A stretch of DNA of 64,000 nucleotides from Sisyra terminalis (taxonomy: Eukaryota > Arthropoda > Insecta > Neuroptera > Sisyridae), in NCBI GenBank assembly GCA_958496175.1, contig OY292274.1:55996630-56060629 (forward strand), given 5' to 3'. A program made the translations under genes and the position numbers. The notes beneath the pieces were generated by a model. The model ran no database searches. It had not been told where the DNA came from and saw only the letters and a list, made by a program, of their open reading frames with translations. Position 1 is the stretch's first letter, and each line of letters opens with the position of its first letter. This document shows, one piece after another, positions 48,955-59,653 of the stretch.

Positions 48955-50529
48955 GTCTTAAGCACTATTTGTTTTTAGAGAAAAATTTAAAATAAAAATT
49001 TCTAAACTATAAAGATTAATACATTTGTTTTGATCCACTACTTAATATGAGCAATAATAAATTCTTAAGTTTTATATAAAAGCAAATGCTAAATTTTTAA
49101 CATTCTTCTACACATGATAATTTATCCTTGATATATTACAATCAACTTAAAAACAATTTTAAACTTAATATCCTATTTCAGTAAAACAAAAAATCATCCA
49201 ATTTACATATTCTTTGTATTTTTCAAAGCAAAAATGTTGATTTGTGATTTAAAAGCGTAGACGGCATTTAATTTAATTGTTTAATCAAATCTTTGTGACA
49301 AACAGAATAAACTTCAAACTTAAAGAAAATTACAGCAATTTGAATTATAAAAAACGAAGAATAACAAAACATGTTTATCTATTTCTCATGTTAATATATG
49401 TTTACATTTTTACGTAACTTTAAATTTCCCATTGAACGTAAAATTATTTCTCATATTATGCGAATTATGTATTACGCCGTTCATCGTTTATTTGTTTTAA
49501 AGCTTGCCTTTTTATATTTTTTATGCCACAATATGCTCACTTATTACATCATCTAATTTTATAAATTGATTTACTAAACATACAAAACGCAAATTCAACA
49601 TAACGCACCCTTATATTAAATTAAAAGTAAAAATATCATATATCTATGATAGTAATGTACGTTGTTCACTTCCATAACCGCTATGAAATAGACATTAAAA
49701 ATCGAAAATTTCGTAACAATTTCGATATAATTTTTGATAAATTATGCAAATAAGTTTTGGTATGTTTTTCAATTTTTTCATATTCATTTTTTTTACATTT
49801 AAAAACACCACATATATTTTTAACTCAATATTTGTTTTTACCTTCGAATTAAGTGATTTGAATATAAAGATAATGAGTTTTACAAAGTTTTAAATTCTAT
49901 AAACTTATATTGTTTAGTTAAATTACAATTTTAAATGCATACAAGAGTATAAAAAACCACAAACTGTTTTGTTTTTCTTTCTTTTATTATGAAGTTGTTC
50001 TGAATGTGTACTCGAAAGTTTTATAAAAGTTTAACATCAAAGACTAATACTGAGTTAACCACAGGGTAAATATTCCCTGTTTTTAACATAGTGACCTCAA
50101 TCCTAAACCATAATTGTTATAAAAAAACCCAAGCTCTTTTTAACTTCTAATTGTTCTAAAACAAAATGTTTCTTTTCTTTTATAACTTGGTAATTTTTTT
50201 ATAAATTTTACTCGCACTTAGTTATATATTAGGTAAATTTCTTCCCTTACTGTAGTCATCTTCTTCTTTTAATAAAATAAAACGAAGTAATTGCAATGAA
50301 ATATCATTAATCATTTATTATAGCAAATTGTAAGATATTTTTTCACCTTATGACTTGGTGATACTTTTCATTTTTTGCATTTTATAAAATTGTCTATTTA
50401 CTTTCATTCTTTCTTAATTTTTTTGATGTTTGTAAGATCCATAACAAAAGCATAAACCATATACATAATAAGGAATTTTATAAGAAAATATTTCCAAAAA
50501 AAAAGTGGAAAATATATATTTTTTTAAAG
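48955..50529. other. Gene-free AT-rich stretch
   Basis: No gene or bounded repeat seen. Confidence 0.5.
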
Positions 50530-50634
50530 CTAGTTGAACCTGACAGATGTTGTCCTGGCAGTCTATATTAAAATGGATTTAAATATATAAATTTCATTTT
50601 AATAAAAAGATGCAAAAGAACCTCCCTTAGCAAC

Positions 50635-52406
50635 CAGTGGCGTGCATTTCATACAGACAAAAAGACACTGCCTACCCTACATAATTCAGATTAATATTTA
50701 TAATCTTGTTCTGATATCTAATTTTATTTTATTTACGAGTACTATCAAACATCAATAAACAAAAAATCGTAACGGATATCATCTATACAGTATACAGATT
50801 ATGCTAGCTCGTTCGTTTGTTCAATTTCAAGTAAGTGACTGGTAATATTTGCATTGCGATACACTAGCGCTACTGAGTCCAGCAGCGGGAAAGACACAAA
50901 CTATTCGTGTCTAAATATTTATATGTATGCGCTAATAGCCATATGTGTATCAGTGTATGCGTTCGTATACAAATAATAATACAAACATACAATATCACAC
51001 ATGCGCACGCACACAACCTCATAGAAAAACACTGTCTTCTTACACGACAAATTACGATAATTACCGAGGTAGCATCATTCCTTATACATTTTCGCTGAAA
51101 TAACAAGTTTGAATTTGATTAATTTCAATAATCGATTTAACGATCGGTAATCTACGTACATTGTTATTATTTAATTCTAATAAATGTGTATAATGTATGT
51201 ATTATCTATTATCTGTATTATTTAATCCTGACGATTATATTGTAGTTCTTAAATAAAGTTTACAAAATGAGTCTATCTATGGATATTTGTGGTTGAAAAT
51301 ATCAACATCATTATTTACCCTATACCGATTAGCCAACAAAATTTTAGTGTGAATTTTCCGAAATATTTTTTTTGCTAATCGATGGGAAATCGGTCGTAGG
51401 GGTTTCCGAAACCTTTTCGTTTGTGACAAAATAGTTTAGCGGTAATTAAATAAATAAGATTAATTAATTAAGTAGTCATTGATTTAGTAAAATGTTAAAA
51501 AAATAAGGTTTAAAGCGACATACAATAACAAAAATGAGGAAAAATTTAGGAAACGGTTGGTTAAAACTAAAACTAAAAAAAAATTTAAAGAAAAATATTT
51601 TCCGAATTTCAAATAACACTTAATAATCTACTTCGTATATATATTTTCAAAAGTTTTTGGTGTGTAAAGTTGATTTTCACAAACGATGAAAGTTTATGTG
51701 TGAAAAGCCTGTTTAATATGGTATTGATTTTTACTAGTTTGGAAAATTTGGTTGGATCAGAAAGTGCGGAAAATATTATACGAATTTCAAAAAACACCTA
51801 ATGTTCTACTTCGTATATATATTTTTTCCAAAATTTTTGTGTGAAAGGTTGATTTTCACAAACGATGAAAAAATTTGGAAGAAAAGTCTGTTTAATTATG
51901 TTTCGATTATTGTTATTTTGTAACATTTTGGGAAAATATTATTTGAGGAAAAAAATTAATATCATAATTGCCTTTTTTCCATTTTTTTTTCGAAGGGGGG
52001 CAGATTTTGTTTAGTTTTCCTTAACTTTTTTTTTTAGTTATACATTTCACCAACCGTTTCCTTAATTTCTCCGCATTTTTGTTATTGTATGTTGCTTTGA
52101 ACCATATTTACTTAACATTTTATTATATCAATGACGAATTAATTAATTTTTCTTAATTAATTTATTACCGCTAAACTATTTTGTCACAAACAAAGCGGTT
52201 TTTTTCTCAAACGTCTACGAACGATTTCCCATCGATTGTCAAAAATAAATTTCCGAAAATTCACACTTTAAAATTTTGTTGGCTAATCGGTATAAGGTTC
52301 ATTATTTAGTCATCATGACAACGAACTAAGCAGCATTTTTGATTATATTAAAGTAGCTTTTAAAAATTTCTGCCTATTCTGCCTAAAATCTCTGTGCACG
52401 CCACTG
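50635..52406. mobile_element. Nonautonomous hAT element
   Basis: Ends CAGTGGCGTGCA...TGCACGCCACTG are perfect 12-bp inverted repeats, flanked by the 8-bp duplication TTAGCAAC (50627-50634, 52407-52414). This is diagnostic of hAT transposition. No transposase frame remains. More than half its length is the fold-back element at 51317-52298. Confidence 0.88.
51317..52298. mobile_element. Fold-back element with ~270-bp inverted arms
   Basis: Starts ACCCTATACCGATTAGCC; the reversed end is ACCTTATACCGATTAGCC. The arms (about 51317-51590 and 52030-52298) pair throughout, sharing 'gtgacaaaatagtttagcgg' and 'catacaataacaaaaatg'. The 9-bp duplication TCATTATTT lies at 51308-51316 and 52299-52307. The centre holds a diverged direct repeat (51605-51725, 51782-51900: 'ctacttcgtatatatatttt', 'gattttcacaaacgatga'). 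No coding frame. Long arms and a 9-bp duplication suggest a Mutator-like or fold-back origin. Confidence 0.85.
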
Positions 52407-52590
52407 TTAGCAACCCTGAGTATCCATCTCTTTACTTCTCATAATTTACCTTGCCGATGATCATTTTGCAATTAAATTTGATGATATGTCGCTGTACCTT
52501 CAAAAATATTGATTTTTATGCTAAAATAATGAAAAAAAACCTCCTTTGACAACTCGCAGCCTACCTTGCCGTACTTGTTGATATGAAACT

Positions 52591-54299
52591 CTATTGAGTC
52601 CACTAATTTGTTGGGTAAGAAATTCAAAGGGGTCAGTAAAGAACTTTATGAGATTAGCGATTTTGAATAAAAGAAGCATTGAATTTTATTACATAAAAAT
52701 TAAATAGATATAACCATTACTTTTTGATAAAATTTAAAGCTTATCAATCCCTCTAATAACCGAATTAGACGTAGAAATGTTTCAAATTATAAAAATGATA
52801 TTTTTGATATTTATTTTTGAAATCATATAACTCTAAGTCACTATCAGCAATGTACTCTAAATTGAAATTGAACGAGTTTACATGTTTTCAATGATTATAT
52901 GTCAACGTCTCGATGCAAATTGTAAATCAATTTTGTAAGTAGTACTCATACAAATAATGCCAACAATTATACAATACAAACATTGCGCCTCAATAGGTAT
53001 AACAGGAATAGCACTTTTGCATCAACATTAAACGCTCCCATGGAAAACACTTTCAGCACAAATTGTAAATCAGTTTTATAAAGGATGTATTAATCAGAAA
53101 AATGAAACTAATGCATCATTCGTTGACATCAATATTGAATACTTGTTTAGTGTTCGAAATTGCGTCTGATTTTTTAATATACATTATTTTTCCTTGTGTT
53201 CATTATTCTACTTAATAAATTTTTTTTCTTTTAATCATCGCCAAACCATTTTTTTAGGTAAACTAGCGCTTTATAAAGTCAAAATATAACGGATAATAAT
53301 AATCTTAAAGAAAATATCATATTCAGAGAAAGAAAACGTCAAATATAGAAAATAATCACACATGTGAACTGATATTTTTCTATGAAAGTTATAATATTTT
53401 TGAATATTTTGTAAAATTATTTTTTAAGGAAATATGAATATTAACCGAAAGTATTTTTCCCTTCCATCTCACACGTAATTTATGGAGCTCAGTTGAATAA
53501 TTAAAAATATCATTTTTTTTTCCTCGGTGTCTTTATTAACATAATGTTATCAAAGGGTTCACATAGTTATAATTTAACCCTTTTAACAGTTAAAAATTAG
53601 GAACTTTTAATTTCATCAGCTTTTAACATTTAATAAATGTTAAAATTTATAAACTGAATTCTTTGTTGTTATAATTGAACAAAAATGACTATTTGTAAAT
53701 ACAGAATTAATGTTTTTGCATTTTCATGAAAATTTATAAAGCGTTGTCATAATGGAGATTATATCGAACCTACATTTATACATTTAAATCAATTTATTTT
53801 ATAGAAATGTAAATTGAATTAAATGTCAATAGTATTAGAATTTCATTTATTTAAGTGTTTCATATTTGTGTTGGTGAATGTATTGCTTTTTGTAGGATAA
53901 TGGTTGCAATTTCTCTAACAGATTAGTGTAACTATTCAATTTGTTAATTGCTTTAATTTATGGGAAATATTATATGCAAAAAGAGATTGTACCAAAATAC
54001 TGAATCAAAATTGTAGAATCAATATGTTATTTTTGTTACATTAGTTGATTAATATAAATTACTAGACAAAGAACATACAAGAGTTCAGGGCTTAAAGCTA
54101 CAGGCATGATAATTTTTTTAACAATGAAATAATTTTGCTTTTATGGTAACTGCTTCTTTTTAACCTAAATATACACACAAAAGAAGATAATCTTAAGCAA
54201 GAATACAAAGATTCATTTAATACTGTGTTTTCTATTTTTTTTTAAATATTTTAGAAAAATAGTTTTCCATAAGAGTCTATAAGCTGAATGTAAAAGTTA
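52591..54299. other. Gene-free stretch
   Basis: Only a small direct repeat 'caaattgtaaatca.tttt' at about 52916 and 53058 was noted. Confidence 0.5.
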
Positions 54300-54650
54300 A
54301 AGCTTAATATTTATACGAAATATGTACACGAATATTTGATGACAGCATTCGCTCTATGTTAATGCAAGAGGCTATTAGCATTAGCCAATAGGATTGCGAG
54401 ATTAAATGGTATTCATTTGTTTCGATTGTTGAAATTTTGAAAATTTAACAAAGCCACTCCCCAATTCAATGCCAATGCATATACGTATGCAATGTTTTGT
54501 ATATTGACGTCAATCAGGGTTTTCGATACATGATTTTTCCATATAAGATACATTACATAATATAAGTAGATGAAAATGAGAATTAAAGAGTTAAATTTAA
54601 AAAAAGGCTTTAAAGCAATCAGCAAAAACTAAAATCAAATTCGTTTAATT
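54300..54650 (-). repeat. Dispersed repeat B, copy 3
   Basis: The minus strand carries 'gcattggcattgaatt', 'aaatttcaacaatcgaaac', 'tctcgcaatcctattggcta' and 'gcctcttgcat', in the same order as at 16.2 and 30.5 kb. Confidence 0.7.
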
Positions 54651-56156
54651 GGAAAGAAAGTTTCAATAAAATTAATGGTAAATGAAATAATTAACTGAGA
54701 ATATAATTACAATTAAGTGTAATTATATATATTATAGTAATTTCCAAATAAATACAACTTTTTTCAAAGAATTTGTCAATTTAGCCAATTTAATGATTTT
54801 TTTTTTTGGCTTTAATTTACTTATTTTGATTTTCAAAATAACTAATTAATATAGATCTTAAACTTCCAACTACTTGGTATTTTATTAGACTATTACAAAG
54901 TATCTATCATTTAAATATATTTCCGGGATCGATTCCTCAAGCTTATACCCATAGGAGTTCTTACATTTCTCATAGACATATTTTAGTGGGAATTGGGGAA
55001 ATAATATTATTGTTTAATTCGCTTAAATTTCTTCAGTTTTAAATAGAGTTTATTTTTATTAAATAAACAAACTTCACGTCTTAGATTATTAGCCTGCATC
55101 ATTTTACATGATAAACCTGGTAATACTTTGAAGATAAGAAGGGTTGATGAAGGTTACCGAAATTATAAACTTGATAAATCTGCAAATAAACAAAACTTTT
55201 AACTATTCAATAAAAAATCTAAAAATAAATAAATACTAAATTTTAAATTAAATTATATACAACTTTAATGATATTATTGATTGGGTCTTTACGAAATGAT
55301 ATGTTTTGTTTTCAAATAATTTGTCTATTTTATTATATTCCGTTAATAATTTGATTTAAAAAAAAAATCCCATATCTTGACTATGATTTTTCCAAAAAAT
55401 TTTAATTAGCAGGTGATGATAGTTTTCTTAATAAATTCAGTATTGAAATTTCATTAACGATTTTTAAGAACTTATCTAAAATGAAAAATGCAATTAAAGC
55501 ACAGCTTTTTAATTCTTGCTTACTGTTACATCGTTGTATGGTATATAGTTACTGATCATTTTTTATGTGACACAATTTTAATTTAAAAAAGCAAAATATT
55601 TAAACCAATTATGAAAGCAATAAATAAAGAGATAATTCATTATTAAATCGTAGAATACATTTTAACAAAATTGTCAACATAAATTTAACAGAAATTCGTA
55701 CAAATGAGTCTTTCAGTTATAGATGTAGATTTTAATTACGCAAATAAACCTCTGAGGTAGTGGTTTGGATTTAATTAACGCTCAATGAGTATTTACACGT
55801 TTACTTCCGCAAATAAGAATATTTATATAATCCAACTCCTATGACATTTAACAATATCAATTATTATGTAAAACATTTTTAACGATTGTTTTTCTATACA
55901 TATAAGTATCTCAAGTTATGCCAATTTTTTATGTTTACTAAATCGTCGATTCTATGTTTACATGATTTCTGGTATTCATTGAGTGATTTACACTTTGTAG
56001 GTAGAGGAATAAACTATGCTGATTTACGGAATCTCGTCTAGAATAGACGAAGCTTTAGAGAAGAATTCAACCGCGCGGGAATTTCTTATTAAATTGAATA
56101 AATTTTTACTATCATGTATAATGTTTAGAGTTTCCTTTATTAAAGTTTCCAATTTG
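54651..56156. other. Gene-free AT-rich stretch
   Basis: No gene or bounded repeat seen. Confidence 0.5.
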
Positions 56157-56170
56157 AATTTATTATAATT

Positions 56171-57890
56171 TTTTTTTTTTTTTTTTTTTTTATTTATTTA
56201 TTTTAAGTCGCTTCAACAGCTTGGTCATTAGCGACTAAAATTTGATAGGTTTTACAGTTTTACATTCATATTTAACATAAAAGGTATCAAAACAGACTTA
56301 AATAGATTTAAACAAATTAAAATAGATTATTCTAGTCATTGAATATATTTGGATTGAATATACTCCGACAAAATTTTTTGGTGGTATGAATTTATGGAAA
56401 CTCGTGCTCTTGCAGTCTTTTGCTTAACCGCGTGCATCTGTTTTTTAAACTTGGGCTCATTTTTGGGTGGAGTTGTTGAAGTGTGCTGATGAGGTCTTCT
56501 ATGCTTGTGACGTAATCCAGGTCCAAATCGTTTAGGTCTTGGTTGCTGCGGGCATTTTCCATGATATTCCTTATCTGGTCAATGTTTAGTGGAAGATTGA
56601 GTTGGGATTGAAATATTTTGATTGTGGCCCAATCCTCTTCCTCAGAAGTTTCGTTTTCTGTTTTTTTTGATTTAGATTTTATTTTTTTTCTAACTTGTCG
56701 TCTGGTGGTAGACTCTTTGTTTCCCCTTTGTTCCGGGTTGCTGTTTCCTTCAGTATCGTCATCGGCAATTTCTGACTGGGATTGATTGTTTCCTTTAATA
56801 CCTTCAGATGATGAGTTCGATACTGTCGGCTGTCGGGTTCTCTTTACTCTCTTGGGGTGGGGTTTATTATTATCATTTTTGCTGGTTATTGGGGGTGGCA
56901 TTTCGATAACTTCGTCCGCTTCGTTGTGTCTGGTGGTTTGGGTTATATTTATGTTGTTATTTTCTATTGTTGGTGGTTCTGGTTGGGAAATGGTAGAGTT
57001 TTGATTATTGTTATTTAAATTGATTGGTTTTGATATGGTGTTCGTGGTATCGCTGTCGGGATTGAATTGGTGTTCGACTGTGTTGGTATTTTTCCCACTG
57101 TTGTCAGTTTTCTGCAATTGGTAAGCGGGTTCTCCTAGAAAGATGCGGTATTCTTCGTTGTCGTGTTTTATAATGAGAGAGTCTGGATGGATTTTGGGGT
57201 CATATGCTTTGACGAATACGAATCGTCTAAAGCTATAGATATGTTTAAATCTCTCCTCCTGCATTCCTATTCGAATGAATTGCATCCCGGACATTATTTC
57301 TAATCCTGTTTGGGCTAACGCTGCTATAATAATATGGTGTGGAATAGATGGGCAAACGTTTGAAATGATAAGTTTCGTTGTTGGTGCAATTAATCGCCTG
57401 CATGATATGGTCGTCTCGTTTACTGTAATGTTTTTGAAATTGTTTATGTATGTGTCGACGGTATCAGTTGATTTTAAATATATACAGATACGATTGTTGG
57501 ACAGTCGGGATGCAAACATGATATTTCTTGGGTCGATTTGATTTCCAACTGCTTTTATGTACTCTGCTATTTTTGTATTAGAGATGCTCTCGAACACAAT
57601 TGCTTGTTTTTTTGTAGGGAAGGTTGGAATAACTGTTGTGGTTTTTTGAGTTATTTGTGCGTAGGATGAGGTGTTATTGGAAACGGTGGTGGTCATTTTT
57701 TTTGGTTTTTAGTAGGTTTTAGTGATGTTTTTGGTGTTTATTTGATTGATTCACTCACCGGGTTGTGAGCGAATTTGGGCCTGGCTTGGCTATTGTCGGT
57801 TTCACTATTTTTAGTTCAAACTTGTTTTTAACTGTTGTAGATCAACTGCCTTTGGACTGCATTTGACCGAGGTCAGATTTCGACTGTGAC
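56171..57890 (-). mobile_element. ORF1-only LINE, full-length insertion
   Basis: The element is flanked by perfect 14-bp duplications AATTTATTATAATT (56157-56170, 57891-57904). On the minus strand it starts GTCACAGTCGAAATCTG, has about 194 nt of 5' leader, an intact ORF1 (57696-56392) and about 200 nt of 3' UTR. It ends in a stem-loop (AGTCGCTAATGACC...GAAGCGACT), AATAAATAAATA and poly(A). No ORF2 with endonuclease and reverse transcriptase is present, so it must use another LINE's enzyme. The perfect duplication and intact frame imply a recent insertion. Confidence 0.88.
56392..57696 (-). CDS. LINE ORF1 protein (RNA-binding Gag-like)
   Basis: 434 residues, ATG preceded by a run of A (AAAAATGACC). 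ORF1 proteins of non-LTR retrotransposons bind the element RNA and help form the RNP. About 20-200 looks like two RRM-like folded segments (KKQAIVFESI, NNRICIYLKS; TKLIISNVCPSIP, RFVFVKAYDP). About 200-350 is a low-complexity, Asn/Thr-rich then highly charged stretch (KRVKRTRQP, KKIKSKSKK), likely for RNA binding and nuclear localisation. The C-terminal about 80 residues form a helical segment (SIEDLISTLQQLHPKMS). No CCHC knuckles are visible, unlike many Jockey/I ORF1s, so the clade is not assigned. There is no stop or frameshift. Identity rests on the element structure more than on a recognised domain. Confidence 0.78.
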   Translation of the reverse strand: MTTTVSNNTSSYAQITQKTTTVIPTFPTKKQAIVFESISNTKIAEYIKAVGNQIDPRNIMFASRLSNNRICIYLKSTDTVDTYINNFKNITVNETTISCRRLIAPTTKLIISNVCPSIPHHIIIAALAQTGLEIMSGMQFIRIGMQEERFKHIYSFRRFVFVKAYDPKIHPDSLIIKHDNEEYRIFLGEPAYQLQKTDNSGKNTNTVEHQFNPDSDTTNTISKPINLNNNNQNSTISQPEPPTIENNNINITQTTRHNEADEVIEMPPPITSKNDNNKPHPKRVKRTRQPTVSNSSSEGIKGNNQSQSEIADDDTEGNSNPEQRGNKESTTRRQVRKKIKSKSKKTENETSEEEDWATIKIFQSQLNLPLNIDQIRNIMENARSNQDLNDLDLDYVTSIEDLISTLQQLHPKMSPSLKNRCTRLSKRLQEHEFP

Positions 57891-57984
57891 AATTTATTAT
57901 AATTCCTAAATATAAAATCATATTTATGAAATTATAAATTTAACAATAAGTAAGAGTGGAATTCAAAGCGTCCGAATTTCAACT

Positions 57985-58182
57985 GGTGATATGAAATAAC
58001 ATAATAATAGCATGAAGGCCAAAATGAGAGAATGGCAGGTTTAAATATGTAGTTCAGGAATTTGAAACCAGTTTGAGGAATTTATTATTTGTTGTCAATT
58101 GTACTTACATTTACAACTGTTTCCGAATCCATAAATAACACCTTTGAGTCTGCCTTTTTCTCACTATTAATCATTATGGAAC
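57985..58182 (+). repeat. Dispersed repeat A, copy 2
   Basis: Matches 5296-5610 from 'ggtgatatgaaataacat' to 'attatggaac', with an internal deletion before the end. The ORF1-only LINE lies about 80 bp to its left. Confidence 0.7.
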
Positions 58183-58593
58183 CTGAATTCTACCTACCTA
58201 CCTGAATTCTATCGTACAATTCGAGAGCAGGTTAATCGATATCGATAATATTTTGTTTTCAATAATATCTTAGTGTTTCGCAAAAAAAAAAATTAAGGTC
58301 ACAAACAAATCTAATCTAAATAGTTGTATCAATATTTTATTCTGAATTCACTTATGGTTCCAATTTAAAGACAGCTTTACTGATTTGATAGAAAATTTGT
58401 AATAAAGTTCAACTAATTTTTCCTCAGAAAAAAGGTTGTCTCTTTACATTTTATTATTAATAATAAAAGTAGCATTCAGGAGAAGGCCGATTAAAATAAA
58501 TAAACGGACACCCATTAATTGGATATAAATTGGACCCTTTTATTAAATATCAATGTTTTTTTAAGATATCGAAAAATGAGCACACTTGAAATT
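58183..58593. other. Gene-free stretch
   Basis: Nothing recognised. Confidence 0.5.
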
Positions 58594-58808
58594 AGGGGTG
58601 GCCCACCCAAATGATATTGCGGGCCATTTCGGAAATCCATTATAACTCCGTGGGCCACTTTGAAGTTATATCTCAAATTTTCCAAACTAAATTTAGATAC
58701 TCTGTATACGTTTTAAATATATTGGTTTTCACCACTTTAGTCATTATAAAATGTTTAAATTTTATAAAAGTCAGATGCCTTTTGCGGTCCGCGGGTTGGT
58801 CACCTCTA
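58594..58808. mobile_element. Probable hAT-type MITE
   Basis: Left end TAGGGGTGGCCCACCC, followed by GCGGGCC. The reversed right end is TAGAGGTGACCAACCCGCG. This resembles hAT termini of the CAGNGGTGGCCAACC...GCGG type. No matching 8-bp duplication was found, so the ends may be eroded. Confidence 0.55.
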
Positions 58809-59073
58809 ACAACCTTTGATTTGAATAAACAATGAATGTCTTTCGTTTATCTACATATATTCGTTATATTGGTTTGAAAAACTCAAAAAGTTCTGTTTTG
58901 ATTTAGTTCAAATTTTGCCACGATATACAATCCGCTTCTAATATTGTTTTTACCATTTTCTTACGTCGGTAACACACCTTCGACTGCAAGAAAACGGCTT
59001 TTTCAACGGTCAATACAAAAGTCACTTACTGTCATTACTTCATTGCTATGATCGTGTAGTGATTTTTAGAGGT

Positions 59074-59321
59074 AGAACAAATTTTGGCTCAAGAGTACTT
59101 TAGCACATCCACAATCTGGCAATGCTGCATTTTCGACTTTGTCTTTAATTTAATTCGCGATATTATTGTTTATTCAATTTTTATATGGTATAATTCTCTC
59201 TTTTGTGGCTAAATTTTCATTATGGACCTACTTAATCGCGAATTAAATTAAAAACAAAGTCGAAAATGCAACATTGCCAGATTGTGGGTGTGCTAAAGTA
59301 CACATGAGCCCAAATGTTCTC
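59074..59321. repeat. Inverted repeat with ~85-bp arms
   Basis: 59074-59162 ('gtactttagcacatccacaa', 'tttcgactttgt', 'aatttaattcgcga') pairs with 59235-59321 in reverse order. The loop is about 70 bases. It directly precedes the Helitron 3' segment and may be part of that element or a MITE. Confidence 0.7.
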
Positions 59322-59498
59322 AAAACGTAATTGATAGGTAAGTGTATATCTTGAAGGTAAGTTATAATTGGTACATCGAGGGATGCTGCGGGTTGATAAG
59401 GGAGGTGATTCTCATAATTCACAAGCTTTTTTTCCTTAATTCAATTTATTTTTTTTCAACCATCGGCTGGCAGGACAACGTCTGCCGGGTTCAGCTAA
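59322..59498 (+). mobile_element. Helitron 3' end with terminal hairpin
   Basis: Ends GGCAG-GACAACGT-CTGCC (59469-59486), GGGTTCAG, CTAA (59495-59498), followed by T: a perfect 5-bp stem 8 bases before CTRR, as expected for Helitrons, which insert between A and T. The body matches copies at 1-95 and, inverted, 50530-52590. The 5' TC end was not found. Confidence 0.7.
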
Positions 59499-59653
59499 TA
59501 ATTAAATAAAATAACGGTTACTAATAGTTACACTTGAAAAAAACACTATATCCATTGGTTAAATGACATTCATACTATTCTGATTTTTCCCTTTGATTCA
59601 AAAAATATTTTCATATATACAATATATTATATTTGATACGGTTTTGCAAAAAA

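Larger units (their letters stand above)
50530..52590 (-). mobile_element. Helitron 3' region carrying nested insertions
   Basis: The minus strand ends at 50530 with CTGCCAGGACAACATCTGTC, then AGGTTCAACTAG: an imperfect stem-loop followed by CTAG, as in Helitron 3' termini. The upstream text (on the minus strand, GTTGCTAAGGGAGG) matches the copy at 59323-59498. A hAT element (50635-52406) is inserted into it. The 5' limit is unclear. Confidence 0.6.

Noticed and set aside
55754..55775. TGAGGTAGT, the let-7 microRNA seed
   Set aside because: The following bases diverge from let-7 and no complementary star strand or hairpin was seen within about 100 bases. A 9-mer by chance in 64 kb is unremarkable.
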